DNA of 62,308 bases from an uncultured Alphaproteobacteria bacterium (GTDB lineage Bacteria > Pseudomonadota > Alphaproteobacteria > HIMB59 > GCA-002718135). Under the pieces are notes generated by a model. That model was not told the origin of the DNA. It ran no database searches and saw nothing but the letters and a program-made list of their open reading frames with translations. Positions 48,700 through 59,743 of the stretch are shown piece by piece (position 1 is the first letter of the stretch; the number at the start of each line of letters is the position of its first letter). A program made the translations under genes and the position numbers. The stretch covers positions 1-62,308 of the forward strand of contig CACOIH010000006.1 of the NCBI GenBank assembly GCA_902627245.1, in the 5' to 3' direction.

Positions 48700-49431
48700 T
48701 TAGGAAGATAATAATAGATTTACCCTTCTATTCATTTTCCCTTTATTTTCAATTTTTCCAATTTGAATTCTACCTATTTCAATAGTTGATTTTACGTGAG
48801 TACCGCCACAAGGTTGTAAATCAACTTCTCCAATTCTTACTAATCTTATTTTTCCATTTACCTGAGGAGGTTTGACTGACATTGTTCTCACAAGCTCTGG
48901 TTTTGCATCTAGTATTTTACTTTCAATTATTTCACTTGTTACATAATGATTATCTTTAACAAGTAAGTTAATTTTTTCCTCTAACTCTTCTTTATTTATT
49001 TTTTTTTCCGGGTCATTGAAGTCCAATCGACTTTTTTCAAAACCAATTTGTCCACCTGTGACACCTAATGGGATTATTGAACACATTAAATGTAAAGCAG
49101 TATGCATTCTCATATGTTTGTATCTTATATTCCAATCAATTTTACCAACTACTTCACTGTTTTCTTTTATTTTATCAATATCTTTGTCTTTTAATACATT
49201 AACTATACCTCCATCTTTTTTTATAGTATCTAAAACTTCTATTTTTTGATCATCAACTATTATTTCCCCCTTATCACCTGGTTGACCACCACTTTTTGCA
49301 TAAAAGGCTGTGTCGATTAATTTTATATACTTTTCTTCTCTATTAATTTCTTCTATTTTTGTTTTAAATTCCTTTAGATATGAGTTTTCTTCAAATAAAT
49401 TAGCCATTCTGTTTTTTAACAGTATTTTCAA
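48700..49431 (-). CDS. Alanyl-tRNA editing protein (AlaX-type; AlaRS editing domain homolog)
   Basis: DTAFYAKSGGQPGDKGEI; HMRMHTALHLM; IGEVDLQPCGGTHVKSTIEIG; start may be ATG at 49407. Confidence 0.88.
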   Translation of the reverse strand: MKILLKNRMANLFEENSYLKEFKTKIEEINREEKYIKLIDTAFYAKSGGQPGDKGEIIVDDQKIEVLDTIKKDGGIVNVLKDKDIDKIKENSEVVGKIDWNIRYKHMRMHTALHLMCSIIPLGVTGGQIGFEKSRLDFNDPEKKINKEELEEKINLLVKDNHYVTSEIIESKILDAKPELVRTMSVKPPQVNGKIRLVRIGEVDLQPCGGTHVKSTIEIGRIQIGKIENKGKMNRRVNLLLSS

Positions 49432-49469
49432 AATATTATATTGACTTTTTTATCATTCTGGATAAATTA

Positions 49470-49484
49470 GAACAAAAGTAGAAC
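49470..49484 (+). promoter_or_regulatory. Predicted LexA/SOS box
   Basis: GAAC-AAAAGTA-GAAC matches alphaproteobacterial GAAC-N7-GAAC (GTTC-N7-GTTC), 62 bp upstream of umuD. Confidence 0.82.
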
Positions 49485-49546
49485 AAATAATTGTATATAT
49501 AATATAATTATTATTTATCAATTATTTAAAAATTATTTTTAATATT

Positions 49547-49987
49547 ATGTCTAAAAAAAATGATAACCTAATATTTAGAGTTGAATCGAAGGTAGATTTA
49601 ATAACACCTTTTTTTCTAGATTCAGTATCTGCTGGATTTCCTTCTCCAGCAACAGATTACATGGAAAATAAGCTAGATCTTAATGAATATCTAGTTCAAC
49701 GTCCAACAGCTACCTATATTGTGAAAGCTAACGGCCCATCAATGACAGATGCCGGCATATTATCCGGTGATTTACTTATAGTTGATAGAAGTATCTCTCC
49801 ACGAAATGATGATATTGTTATAGCTTCTATTTTTGGTGATCTAACAGTTAAGAAATTAAAAAAAAAGGATCAATCTCTATTCCTAATTTCCGCTAATAGC
49901 GAATATCCTAGTATTCAAGTTAAAGAAGAAATGGAATGTTTTATATGGGGGGTAGTAACTTATGTTATACACAAAACTACTTCATAA
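49547..49987 (+). CDS. umuD: DNA polymerase V subunit UmuD (self-cleaving S24 peptidase)
   Basis: SAGFPSPATDYMENKLDLNEYLVQRPTATYIVKANGPSMTDAGI; catalytic Ser and Lys (TVKKL). Confidence 0.95.
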   Translation: MSKKNDNLIFRVESKVDLITPFFLDSVSAGFPSPATDYMENKLDLNEYLVQRPTATYIVKANGPSMTDAGILSGDLLIVDRSISPRNDDIVIASIFGDLTVKKLKKKDQSLFLISANSEYPSIQVKEEMECFIWGVVTYVIHKTTS

Positions 49988-51266
49988 AAATCATAATTCT
50001 ATAAATCAATCTATAGCCCTTATAGATTGTAATAACTTTTATGCATCATGTGAAAGAATATTCAATCCAAAACTTATAGGTAAGCCAATAGTGGTTCTAT
50101 CAAATAATGATGGATGCATTATTGCAAGATCAAAGGAAGCAAAAAAACTGGGAATAAAAATGGGGGAACCATACTTCAAGGCAAAAAATGTTATTGAAAA
50201 AAATAATGTTAAAGTTTTTTCTTCAAATTACTCTTTATATGGTGATATTTCCCAAAGAGTTATGGAAACGCTGTCTAGTTTCTCATCAGAAATAGAAATA
50301 TACTCAATAGACGAAGCTTTTTTAGGTTTAAATGGTTTTGAAAACTATGAGCTCAATACTTATTGTAGGCATATCAGGCATATAATAAAAAAATGGGTTG
50401 GTATTCCGGTAAGTATAGGTGTTGGTCCGACAAAAACACTTTCAAAAATAGCAAATAATTTAGCAAAAAAAAATTTAGATTATAGAGGCGTCTGCTTATT
50501 AGAAAATAAAATAGATGTAAAAGAGGCTTTAGAATTAACAAAAATAGAAGACGTATGGGGTATTGGTAGACGACTTTCTCTTTTTCTCAGAAAATATAGT
50601 ATTGATTCAGCTTATCATTTTTCACAAATGGATAGAGGATGGATAAGAAAAAATATGGGAGTTGTAGGAGAAAAAACTTATCTAGAATTAAATGGTGTGT
50701 CATGTTTAAATCTTGACTTGGTGCCAAGCGACAAACAAAGTTGTTGTGTTTCAAGATCATTTAGTCAGCCAATAGAAAAATTATTTGATTTAGAGGAATC
50801 TGTTTCAACATATGGATCAAGAGTATCAGAGAAAATAAGAGAAGAGGGTTTAGTGGCAGAATCAATGAGTGTTTTTGTTTTGACCAATCATTTCAATAGG
50901 AGAGAAAAACAATATTCTAACTCAATAAAATTACATTTACCTTACCCTACAAATAATAGTATAAAAATTGTTAAGAGGGCACTTGAAGGTATAAGAAAAA
51001 TATATCGTTCTGGTTATCGCTATAAAAAAGCAGGTGTTATATTATACGGGTTAACTAGGCATAATGTAACAAGAGGATTGCTTGATTATGATCGTGATAT
51101 ATCTGATAAGATTATGAATACAATGGATAAGGTAAATAATAGGTATGGAAGCTCAACATTAAAAATTGCCTCTGAAGGTATTGAGAAAATATGGAAAATG
51201 AGAAGAGAGAATGTATCTCCTTGCTACACAACAAGATTTGATGATATAGTTGTAGTCAAATCCTAA
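49962..51266 (+). CDS. umuC: DNA polymerase V subunit UmuC (Y-family)
   Basis: IALIDCNNFYASCERIFNP; YSIDEAFLGL; GVGPTKTLSKIANNLAKK. Confidence 0.97.
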   Translation: MLYTKLLHKNHNSINQSIALIDCNNFYASCERIFNPKLIGKPIVVLSNNDGCIIARSKEAKKLGIKMGEPYFKAKNVIEKNNVKVFSSNYSLYGDISQRVMETLSSFSSEIEIYSIDEAFLGLNGFENYELNTYCRHIRHIIKKWVGIPVSIGVGPTKTLSKIANNLAKKNLDYRGVCLLENKIDVKEALELTKIEDVWGIGRRLSLFLRKYSIDSAYHFSQMDRGWIRKNMGVVGEKTYLELNGVSCLNLDLVPSDKQSCCVSRSFSQPIEKLFDLEESVSTYGSRVSEKIREEGLVAESMSVFVLTNHFNRREKQYSNSIKLHLPYPTNNSIKIVKRALEGIRKIYRSGYRYKKAGVILYGLTRHNVTRGLLDYDRDISDKIMNTMDKVNNRYGSSTLKIASEGIEKIWKMRRENVSPCYTTRFDDIVVVKS

Positions 51267-51607
51267 TCAAAACTACAGCCTGTCATATCAAAAGATTTAC
51301 TAAAAAGATACTCAACACGCTCTTGTAATTTTTTCTTATTAACTTTTTTATATCTATTATAAGCACCTTTTTTCATATCTAAGTTATCTTCATTAATAGA
51401 TAAGAATAAACAAGTGTGGTTGTAAATCAGTTCGTCTGCTGATTCTTCTGTAACGGCTCCTTCACCACGATTATAAGATCCCCATAAATCAAATTTCTCT
51501 TCGTCTGTTAAAAATAAGTTAAATTGACTGTATTCATTTGATGAAGAAGAAAATGAGATTAAAGAACATAATAAAAAAGGTAAAACAAATACATGAGATA
51601 TTTTCAT
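51263..51607 (-). CDS. Secreted small hypothetical protein
   Basis: 114 aa with signal peptide; no recognised family. Confidence 0.55.
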   Translation of the reverse strand: MKISHVFVLPFLLCSLISFSSSSNEYSQFNLFLTDEEKFDLWGSYNRGEGAVTEESADELIYNHTCLFLSINEDNLDMKKGAYNRYKKVNKKKLQERVEYLFSKSFDMTGCSFD

Positions 51608-51637
51608 AAATTTACTAATTTTAAGTTAATTATTAAA

Positions 51638-51712
51638 TGGCTCCCCGGGCCGGGCTCGAACCAGCGACCGATCGGTTAACAGCCGATTGCTCTACCACTG
51701 AGCTACCGAGGA
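51638..51712 (-). tRNA. tRNA-Asn (anticodon GUU), CCA encoded
   Basis: Reverse complement TCCTCGGTAGCTCAGTGGTAGAGCAATCGGCTGTTAACCGATCGGTCGCTGGTTCGAGCCCGGCCCGGGGAGCCA. Confidence 0.96.
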
Positions 51713-51759
51713 ACACAATTTAGTTGATAATAAAAAAAATACAAAAAACAAGAAGAATT

Positions 51760-51833
51760 TGGAGGCTCGGAGCGGAATCGAACCGCTGTGCAAGGCTTTG
51801 CAGGCCCCTACATCACCACTCTGCCACCGAGCC
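51760..51833 (-). tRNA. tRNA-Cys (anticodon GCA), CCA encoded
   Basis: Reverse complement GGCTCGGTGGCAGAGTGGTGATGTAGGGGCCTGCAAAGCCTTGCACAGCGGTTCGATTCCGCTCCGAGCCTCCA. Confidence 0.95.
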
Positions 51834-51953
51834 AAAGAAAATTGGTAATTATCATTTAATAATTCCAAGTCAATTAGTGATAATTTAAACATTATAAACA
51901 AAATATTAATTAATTGATTAATTAAAAGTTATATATAAAGCATTGCATTAAAA

Positions 51954-52613
51954 ATGACTGAAACATTCGATATAGCAAGAAATAACATGGTAATTAATCA
52001 ATTAAGGCCAAATAAGATCAAAGAAGAGAGTATTTTAAATTTATTTGGATCTATTCCAAAAGAAAATTACATTAACAATGATTTGGAAAAGAATTGTTAT
52101 CTGGATAAGGATTTAGATTTAAGTTTTAAAAGAGGTTACCTCAAAAATTTACATTTAGCTCAACTTATAAAGTATGCTGAAATAAAGATAAATGATATTG
52201 TTTTACATATTGGTGGACTTACTGGATACTTATCTGTCTTAATAAGTTCATTATGTAAAGAATTATATGTAATTGAAGAAGATATAAATCTCTTCAATGC
52301 ACTTAAAGTTAATATTGAAAATAGTAATAGAAACAATATTAGTTTATTTAATTCTAAGCTTCTTGACGGCTATCCATCAAAATCTCCATTTGATTTAATC
52401 CTAATAGATGGTCCATTATTTCAATTAGATGATAAAATTAAAAAACAAATTTCTAGTAATGGTGGAAGGCTAGTTTATATAAAAAAAACTAATGATAATT
52501 TATCTAAAGCATATAAAATAACAAAAAATGATATATCTCATTCCTCAGAATATTTATTTGATGTAATGACTAAATATCAAATACAAGAAAAAGAAGAAGC
52601 ATTTAATTTTTAA
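51954..52613 (+). CDS. Protein-L-isoaspartate O-methyltransferase family protein
   Basis: ARNNMVINQLRPNKI N-terminus; VLHIGGLTGYLSVLISSL; conserved position before tolC. Confidence 0.82.
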   Translation: MTETFDIARNNMVINQLRPNKIKEESILNLFGSIPKENYINNDLEKNCYLDKDLDLSFKRGYLKNLHLAQLIKYAEIKINDIVLHIGGLTGYLSVLISSLCKELYVIEEDINLFNALKVNIENSNRNNISLFNSKLLDGYPSKSPFDLILIDGPLFQLDDKIKKQISSNGGRLVYIKKTNDNLSKAYKITKNDISHSSEYLFDVMTKYQIQEKEEAFNF

Positions 52614-53896
52614 TGAGAACCCTAATCATAATAATTACAATATTTTTTGCAAAAAATATATTAGCTTTGACAATTAGTGATTCTGTAAGAAGCACTATAG
52701 AAAATAATAAAAAAGTTCAAATAGCATCTGAAAAATTAAATGAAAAAAAAGAAACAGTTGAAAATGCAATTGGTAAAAAACTTCCAACAGTAACTGGTAC
52801 AATATCGGGAACATACTCTAATTCAGATAATAAAACCACCACTGGCGATACTACTCCAGAGACATTTACTGATAAATATAAAATCTCTGCTACTCAAAAT
52901 CTTTATGATGGTGGAGAAAAAAATTTAGAAATTGAAAGATCTAAATTGCAGTATGAAAATGAAGTTATTAATTATTATAATACTATTCAAGATTTATCTC
53001 TATCAGCTATTAATGGATATTTAACTGTTATAAATTATGAAAAATCATTAGAAGCAACAAAGAAAAATTACGACTCTGTTTCTAGATTTTTAGAAGAAAC
53101 AAAACTTAAATATGAATTAGGATCAGCTACAATTACCGAACTTATGAATGCAGAAACAGCTTTTGCTGTAGCTGAAACTAATGTTTATTCAGCACAGCAA
53201 AATTATAAAGTAAGTTTAAAGACTTTCAGCTCCATAGTAGGTAAGGAAGCAATTAACTTAGAAGATGTAATTGATCTTAACGATGATTTAATTTTTGATA
53301 ATGTTTTATCTAATGTTATGAAAAACAACTTTAATATCTTAATTTCTGAGAATAATATTAAGATTAAAAATTTAGAACTAGCTAAAGAAAAAAGCTCAAA
53401 TAAAGCCTCTATAGATTTAACAGCTTCAACAGAATATTCTGATGGCTCAAGAATAGATAATGGAACTGAAAATACAAATGCCTCAATTGGCTTAACAGTT
53501 ACAATACCAATTTTTCAACAAAATATTGATAAATCTGATGTTAGAAAAATTAACTCGCAAATTCTACAAGAAGAAATGTTGAATGAAGATCTTAGAGATA
53601 GCCTCGAAATTGAAGTTTCCAATTATTTCAAAGAATATGTTATTGGTATATCAAATCTTAAAACTTTAAAAATAAAAATTAAATATTCAAATATTTTATT
53701 AGAAACAACGAGAGAAGAGTATAAACTTGGAACCAAATCAATAACCGATCTTATTAATGCTGAGAGTCAACTATTAGACTCTAATGTTGAGTATTTTAAT
53801 GCAAATAAAAATTATTTATTAAACTATTTTAATTTACTTGCTCTTGATGGTTCCTTACTCAAATTATTTGAAGAATATCTTCCCAAATTAAAATAG
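52613..53896 (+). CDS. TolC family outer membrane efflux protein
   Basis: Signal peptide; TQNLYDGGEKNLEIERSKL; LGSATITELMNAETAFA; LGTKSITDLINAESQLL duplicated repeats. Confidence 0.93.
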   Translation: MRTLIIIITIFFAKNILALTISDSVRSTIENNKKVQIASEKLNEKKETVENAIGKKLPTVTGTISGTYSNSDNKTTTGDTTPETFTDKYKISATQNLYDGGEKNLEIERSKLQYENEVINYYNTIQDLSLSAINGYLTVINYEKSLEATKKNYDSVSRFLEETKLKYELGSATITELMNAETAFAVAETNVYSAQQNYKVSLKTFSSIVGKEAINLEDVIDLNDDLIFDNVLSNVMKNNFNILISENNIKIKNLELAKEKSSNKASIDLTASTEYSDGSRIDNGTENTNASIGLTVTIPIFQQNIDKSDVRKINSQILQEEMLNEDLRDSLEIEVSNYFKEYVIGISNLKTLKIKIKYSNILLETTREEYKLGTKSITDLINAESQLLDSNVEYFNANKNYLLNYFNLLALDGSLLKLFEEYLPKLK

Positions 53897-53933
53897 ACAT
53901 TTATAGTAGTTTTAAATATTTATTAAGAGTATA

Positions 53934-54218
53934 ATGAAATCTGAAAATTCAATTAAAGAGTCTCTAGAATTAATAAGAAGGGCTTTGGAAGATGATACAG
54001 AAGAAAATGACAATAAAAAATCATCTAATATTTTAGTGCTAAATCAAAAAGTAAATAATGATGGTACTATAAAACTACTTCAAAAATCTGAGCATATTAA
54101 TAGTGAAGTGAATAACATTATTGATCAAAAATTAAATTATTTAATTGAAAATAGAATTGAAAAAATTCTTGATGAAAAAATTCCTAAATTATTAAAAAAT
54201 TATTTTGATTCAAAATAA
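53934..54218 (+). CDS. DUF2497 / PopZ-like protein
   Basis: Short acidic N-terminal ESLELIRRALEDD plus C-terminal helix; located between tolC and valS as in other alphaproteobacteria. Confidence 0.68.
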   Translation: MKSENSIKESLELIRRALEDDTEENDNKKSSNILVLNQKVNNDGTIKLLQKSEHINSEVNNIIDQKLNYLIENRIEKILDEKIPKLLKNYFDSK

Positions 54219-54221
54219 ATA

Positions 54222-56849
54222 ATGGAACTAGATAAATACTTTAATTTTATACAGGATGAAAAAGAATTATATTCATTATGGGAGAGCTCTAATTGTTTTA
54301 AACCAAAAAAAGGTGGAAGCCCTTATTCTATAATGATGCCACCTCCTAATGTAACTGGAAGTTTACATATGGGTCATGCTTTAACCTTCACAATTCAAGA
54401 TATTTTAATCAGATACCATAGAATGAAGGGTATGGAAGTATTGTGGCAAGCTGGGACAGATCATGCAGGAATAGCTACTCAAATGGTGGTAGAAAGAAAA
54501 TTAAGTGAGTCAAAACTAGATAGACGATCTCTAGGTAGAGAAAAGTTTATTGAAAAAGTATGGGAATGGAAAAAAGAGTCAGGTGGTCAGATAAGTAATC
54601 AATTAAGAAGACTTGGTGCTTCTGCAGATTGGTCAAGAGAAAGATTTACTATGGATGAAGGTCTTTCTAATGCAGTCAAGAAAGTTTTTGTTAATTTATT
54701 TAATGATGGAGTTATTTATAAAGATAAGAGATTGGTTAATTGGGATCCAAAACTTTTAACTGCTATTTCTGATCTAGAGGTAGAGCAAAGAGATACTGAA
54801 GGAAGTTTATGGCATATTAAATATCCTATAGATGAAAATAATCATATCGTTGTTGCAACAACAAGACCTGAGACAATGTTAGGAGATACTGCAGTTGCCG
54901 TTCATCCAGATGATGAAAAATATAAAAATTTAATTGGCAAATTTTGTAACTTACCAATTTCAAATAAGAAAATACCAATCATTGCTGATGAATATGCAGA
55001 TCCTGAAAAAGGTTCTGGAGCTGTAAAAATTACACCTGCACATGACTTTAATGATTTTGAGGTAGGAAAGAGACATGATTTAGAATTTATTAATATTTTT
55101 GATGAAAATGCTAAACTGAACTCAAATGTACCTGAAGAATTTCAAAATTTAGATCGATTTGAAGCAAGAAAACTAATTTTAAAAAAATTAGATGAAATGA
55201 ATTTATTAATTAAAGAAGAAAAACAGCAAATGGTCATACCATATGGTGATAGATCAGGTGTGGTTATTGAACCATGGCTAACAGATCAATGGTTTTGTGA
55301 TGCTAAAAAATTATCAGTTGATCCAATATCAGCTGTTAGAGATAATAGTTCTAAATTTATTCCCAAGCAATGGGAAAATACATTTTATAATTGGATGGAA
55401 AATATTCAACCGTGGTGTATTTCAAGACAGTTATGGTGGGGGCATCAAATTCCTGCATGGTATGGTCCAGATAATAAATATTTTGTTAGTGAAACTCTAG
55501 AAGGGGCGCAAAATCAAGCAAAAGAATTTTATGGAAAGGGTGTTGAGCTTAGACAAGATGAAGACGTTCTAGATACTTGGTTTTCTTCTGCTCTATGGAC
55601 ATTCTCTACTTTAGATTGGCCAAAAAAAACTTATGAATTAGATAAGTTTTATCCTGGCAATGTTTTGGTTACTGGTTTTGATATCATATTTTTTTGGGTT
55701 GCGCGGATGATGATGATGGGTTCCTATTTTATGAAGGAAACTCCATTTAAAGATATTTATATTCATCCTTTAATACGGGATGAAAAAGGACAAAAAATGT
55801 CTAAATCAAAAGGGAACATAATTGATCCACTAGATCTATTAGATAAATATGGCGCTGATACATTAAGATTTACATTAACAGCACTTTTAAATCCTGGACG
55901 AGACGTAAAATTATCTGAAGCTAGAGTTAAAGGATATAAATCATTCACAAATAAAATTTGGAATGCTGGAAAATTTTTACAAATTAACAATTCATTTTTT
56001 AAAGATGATATTGCAATAGATACAATATATTTTGATGCAAATAAATGGATAATAAAAGAATTGAATGATTTGATCTCTCAACTTGATCAGTTAACTAAAA
56101 AATATTTGTTTCATGAAATTGCCAATAAAATTTATCATTTTGTATGGCACTCTTATTGTGACTGGTACATTGAAATTATTAAACAAAATTTTGATAATGA
56201 AAAATATTCTGATGAGATTAAAAAAGTATCTGGATGGACATTTATTCAAGTTTTAAAGATCATACATCCTATTATGCCGTTCATTAGTGAAAAATTATGG
56301 AGATCTTTAGTTGATGATAAATCATATTTAATGAATCAAGTATATCAAAATTATAAGACAAATAATTCTTTTGATATATCTAAAAAAAACTTTGAAATAT
56401 TTATTGAATTTATTTCATCTATAAGAAATTTGAGATCAGAACTAAATATACCTTATAAGCAATTAATTAACATTTCTATAGAGCCAAAAAATGAAGAACT
56501 TAATAATTTTCTTCTTGCTCATAAAAATGAAATAAGTAATTTTTTAAAAACAAAAGATATTAATTTTGATAAAATCAAACCTAATAAGAATTCGGCATTA
56601 ATAGTATTAACATCATTATCGGTTCTGATACCATTGGAAGGTATAATTGACTCAGTGGCTGAATTAAAAAAATTAAATAAGAAAAAGCAAATTGAACAAG
56701 AAAAATTTAATAAAGTTAACAATAAATTAAATAATGATAATTTCATGAATAAAGCATCCGAAGAAATTATTAATAAATTTAGAAATGAAGCAAATATTTA
56801 CAAATCTTCTATTGAAAAAATTGAACAAATAATAAATACTATAAAATAG
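54222..56849 (+). CDS. valS: Valyl-tRNA synthetase
   Basis: [17 protein letters not shown] (HIGH); [17 protein letters not shown] (KMSKS). Confidence 0.98.
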   Translation: MELDKYFNFIQDEKELYSLWESSNCFKPKKGGSPYSIMMPPPNVTGSLHMGHALTFTIQDILIRYHRMKGMEVLWQAGTDHAGIATQMVVERKLSESKLDRRSLGREKFIEKVWEWKKESGGQISNQLRRLGASADWSRERFTMDEGLSNAVKKVFVNLFNDGVIYKDKRLVNWDPKLLTAISDLEVEQRDTEGSLWHIKYPIDENNHIVVATTRPETMLGDTAVAVHPDDEKYKNLIGKFCNLPISNKKIPIIADEYADPEKGSGAVKITPAHDFNDFEVGKRHDLEFINIFDENAKLNSNVPEEFQNLDRFEARKLILKKLDEMNLLIKEEKQQMVIPYGDRSGVVIEPWLTDQWFCDAKKLSVDPISAVRDNSSKFIPKQWENTFYNWMENIQPWCISRQLWWGHQIPAWYGPDNKYFVSETLEGAQNQAKEFYGKGVELRQDEDVLDTWFSSALWTFSTLDWPKKTYELDKFYPGNVLVTGFDIIFFWVARMMMMGSYFMKETPFKDIYIHPLIRDEKGQKMSKSKGNIIDPLDLLDKYGADTLRFTLTALLNPGRDVKLSEARVKGYKSFTNKIWNAGKFLQINNSFFKDDIAIDTIYFDANKWIIKELNDLISQLDQLTKKYLFHEIANKIYHFVWHSYCDWYIEIIKQNFDNEKYSDEIKKVSGWTFIQVLKIIHPIMPFISEKLWRSLVDDKSYLMNQVYQNYKTNNSFDISKKNFEIFIEFISSIRNLRSELNIPYKQLINISIEPKNEELNNFLLAHKNEISNFLKTKDINFDKIKPNKNSALIVLTSLSVLIPLEGIIDSVAELKKLNKKKQIEQEKFNKVNNKLNNDNFMNKASEEIINKFRNEANIYKSSIEKIEQIINTIK

Positions 56850-56850
56850 A

Positions 56851-58581
56851 ATGGAAGATAAAGGTTCAAATAGAAAATCTAACCTACCAAGTAGATATGT
56901 TAGCGTAGGACCTAAAAGTGCACCTCACAGATCATATTACTATGCCATGGGATTGAAAGAGCATGAAATTTATCAGCCATTTGTTGGCGTGGTTAGTACA
57001 TGGAATGAATCAGCTCCCTGCAATATTACACTACAAGATCAAGCGCAACATGTAAAAACAGGTGTTAAAAATGCTGGAGGCACACCTAGAGAGTTTACAA
57101 CTATCACTGTTACAGATGGAATAGCTATGGGTCATGAAGCTATGAAATCTTCCCTTATTAGCAGAGAGGTTATTGCAGATTCAATTGAATTATCAGTAAG
57201 GGGTCACTGCTATGATGCAATTGTTGGATTGGCTGGGTGTGATAAATCTTTACCAGGTTTAATGATGGCCATGGTTAGGTTAAACGTTCCTTCAGTATTT
57301 ATCTATGGAGGTTCAATTTTACCAGGTAAATATAAAGGTAAAGATGTTACAGTAATAGATGTTTTTGAAGCAGTTGGAAAACATGCTGCTGGATCTATTT
57401 CAGATCAAGATTTAAAAGATATTGAGCAAGTTGCTTGTCCATCAGCTGGATCATGCGGTGGTCAATTTACTGCTAATACAATGGCATGTATTTCAGAAGC
57501 AGTGGGATTAGCTTTAACAAATTCAGCAATGCCACCAGCAGTCAATACTGATGAAAGAAAAGATTATGGTGAAAAAAGTGGCAAAGCTATAATGAATTTA
57601 CTAGAAAAAAATATAAGACCGAGAGATATTGTAACTATTGATTCATTGGTAAATGCCGCAAGAGTTGTTGCAGCGACAGGAGGCTCAACTAATGCAGCTC
57701 TTCATCTACCAGCTATTGCAAACGAGGCAGGTTTAAAATTTACCTTAAGAGATGTAGTAGAAATTTATAATACAACTCCTTACATTGGTGATATGCAACC
57801 AGGAGGCAAATACGTTGCTAAAGATTTATATGATGTAGGGGGAGTTCCTATCGTAATTAAATCCTTACTAGATGGTGGATATTTAAATGGTGATTGCCTA
57901 ACTGTAACTGGTAAAACTATTTCTGAAAATCATCGGGAAGTAATTTTTCCAACAAACCAAGACGTAGTATATAAATGTGATAATCCAATTAGTGAAAACA
58001 GCTCTGTTGTAGGTTTATGGGGCAATCTTGCTCCTGATGGATGTATTTCTAAAATTGCTGGTTTAACTAATTTGAAATTTAAAGGTAAAGCAAAATGTTT
58101 CGACTCTGAAGAGGAGGCATTGACTGCAGTACTCAAAAACGAAATTAAGGCAGGTGATGCCGTAATAATAAGATATGAGGGACCAAAAGGTGGACCAGGG
58201 ATGAGAGAAATGCTTTCCACCACTGGAGCTATTTATGGACAAGGACTTGGTGAAACAGTAGCATTAATTACTGATGGAAGATTTTCGGGTGGAACAAGAG
58301 GTTTTTGCATTGGTCATGTAGGACCTGAAGCTGCTGTTGGCGGAATGATTGGTTTACTAAAAGATGGTGATGAAATAATTATTGATGCTGTGAAAGGTGA
58401 AATAAACGTAAACATTAATGAAGACGAAATAGAAAAAAGAAAAAAGATATGGAAACCTAGAAAAACAAATCACAATTCTGGATCAATTTGGAAATATTCA
58501 CAAACTGTTGGCCCAGCTTATGAAGGTGCAGTTACACAACCTGGTGCAAAAAATGAAACTCATACTTACGCTGATATTTAA
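56851..58581 (+). CDS. ilvD: Dihydroxy-acid dehydratase
   Basis: [57 protein letters not shown]. Confidence 0.98.
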   Translation: MEDKGSNRKSNLPSRYVSVGPKSAPHRSYYYAMGLKEHEIYQPFVGVVSTWNESAPCNITLQDQAQHVKTGVKNAGGTPREFTTITVTDGIAMGHEAMKSSLISREVIADSIELSVRGHCYDAIVGLAGCDKSLPGLMMAMVRLNVPSVFIYGGSILPGKYKGKDVTVIDVFEAVGKHAAGSISDQDLKDIEQVACPSAGSCGGQFTANTMACISEAVGLALTNSAMPPAVNTDERKDYGEKSGKAIMNLLEKNIRPRDIVTIDSLVNAARVVAATGGSTNAALHLPAIANEAGLKFTLRDVVEIYNTTPYIGDMQPGGKYVAKDLYDVGGVPIVIKSLLDGGYLNGDCLTVTGKTISENHREVIFPTNQDVVYKCDNPISENSSVVGLWGNLAPDGCISKIAGLTNLKFKGKAKCFDSEEEALTAVLKNEIKAGDAVIIRYEGPKGGPGMREMLSTTGAIYGQGLGETVALITDGRFSGGTRGFCIGHVGPEAAVGGMIGLLKDGDEIIIDAVKGEINVNINEDEIEKRKKIWKPRKTNHNSGSIWKYSQTVGPAYEGAVTQPGAKNETHTYADI

Positions 58582-59363
58582 TTAATAAATTCTATCGTTA
58601 CAGGAGTATGATCTGATGCTTTATCCCATCCTCTGGGCTCTCTATTAACATTAATATTTTTAATTAAATCAGTTAATTCTGGTGTTGTTAAAAAATGATC
58701 AATTCTTAAGCCATTACCTTTTTGCCAGTTACCACCTCTGTAACCCCAAAATGTCCAATTAGTATTGCCTTCCACAAAGTATTTCACAGTATCGGTAAAT
58801 CCTAAATTTAATAATGCTCTAAAATAGTTCCTAGTTAATGGGTGAGCGCAAGCATCATTTTTAAAATTTTCTGGAGAATAAACATCTTCATCATTAGGAA
58901 TAACATTAAAATCACCACCTATAATTATTGGTATTTTTTTATTTAAAAGAATTTTTATATATTCATTAAATTTTTTCATCCACTCTATTTTATAATCAAA
59001 TTTTTCAGTATCTATTGGATTTCCATTAGGAAGATATATGTTAATCAACTTAATTTTATCTTTAATATTTTTAATTTCTATTTCAGTTTCAATAAATCTG
59101 GCATTATTATCCAAGTAATTTGGTATTATTTTATTTGTAATATTATGTTTATGTTTGCAAATTAAAGCTACACCATTCCATGCTTTTTGCCCATTTACAT
59201 AACATTTGTATTTTAAATTTTCTAATTCCTTAATAGGAAAACTTTCATTTGTGCATTTAAGTTCTTGAAGCATGTAAATATCTGATTGATCTTGTTTTAT
59301 AAACTTAATTAAATGTTCTATCCTTGCATTTACTGAATTTACATTCCAGGTAGTTATTTTCAT
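58578..59363 (-). CDS. xth: Exodeoxyribonuclease III
   Basis: [40 protein letters not shown]. Confidence 0.94.
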   Translation of the reverse strand: MKITTWNVNSVNARIEHLIKFIKQDQSDIYMLQELKCTNESFPIKELENLKYKCYVNGQKAWNGVALICKHKHNITNKIIPNYLDNNARFIETEIEIKNIKDKIKLINIYLPNGNPIDTEKFDYKIEWMKKFNEYIKILLNKKIPIIIGGDFNVIPNDEDVYSPENFKNDACAHPLTRNYFRALLNLGFTDTVKYFVEGNTNWTFWGYRGGNWQKGNGLRIDHFLTTPELTDLIKNINVNREPRGWDKASDHTPVTIEFIN

Positions 59364-59690
59364 TTAAATTGAAAAAGATGTACCACAACCACAAGATGAT
59401 GATGCTTGAGGGTTCGATATTTTAAAAGAGGATCCAATTAATTCATTAACATAATCAATTTTAGATCCTTTAATTAACTCAATTGATGTTTTATCAATTA
59501 AAACTTTTGCATTTTTATATTGAAATATTATATCATCGCTATTAGCTTTTTTAGAGAAATCAAATTTATATTGAAATCCTGCGCATCCACCACCTAAAAC
59601 TGTTATTCTAAAGAATTCAGAATTTTCAGATGTCAATATTTTATGAATATGATTTTGAGCACTAACAGTAACTTCTATTTTATTGTTCAT
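59364..59690 (-). CDS. erpA: Iron-sulfur cluster insertion protein (A-type carrier)
   Basis: GGGCAGFQYKFDF; SCGCGTSFSI. Confidence 0.92.
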   Translation of the reverse strand: MNNKIEVTVSAQNHIHKILTSENSEFFRITVLGGGCAGFQYKFDFSKKANSDDIIFQYKNAKVLIDKTSIELIKGSKIDYVNELIGSSFKISNPQASSSCGCGTSFSI

Positions 59691-59743
59691 TTAATTAAAT
59701 ATTCTTTATAGTTATTTATAACATCTATAATATAATTTTACAT

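Noticed and set aside
51692-51901. 69-aa minus ORF (MFIMFKLSLIDLE...)
   Set aside because: Overlaps tRNA-Cys and tRNA-Asn; spurious
53934-54218. Novel small acidic protein between tolC and valS
   Set aside because: Matches the expected DUF2497/PopZ-like gene in this conserved alphaproteobacterial position
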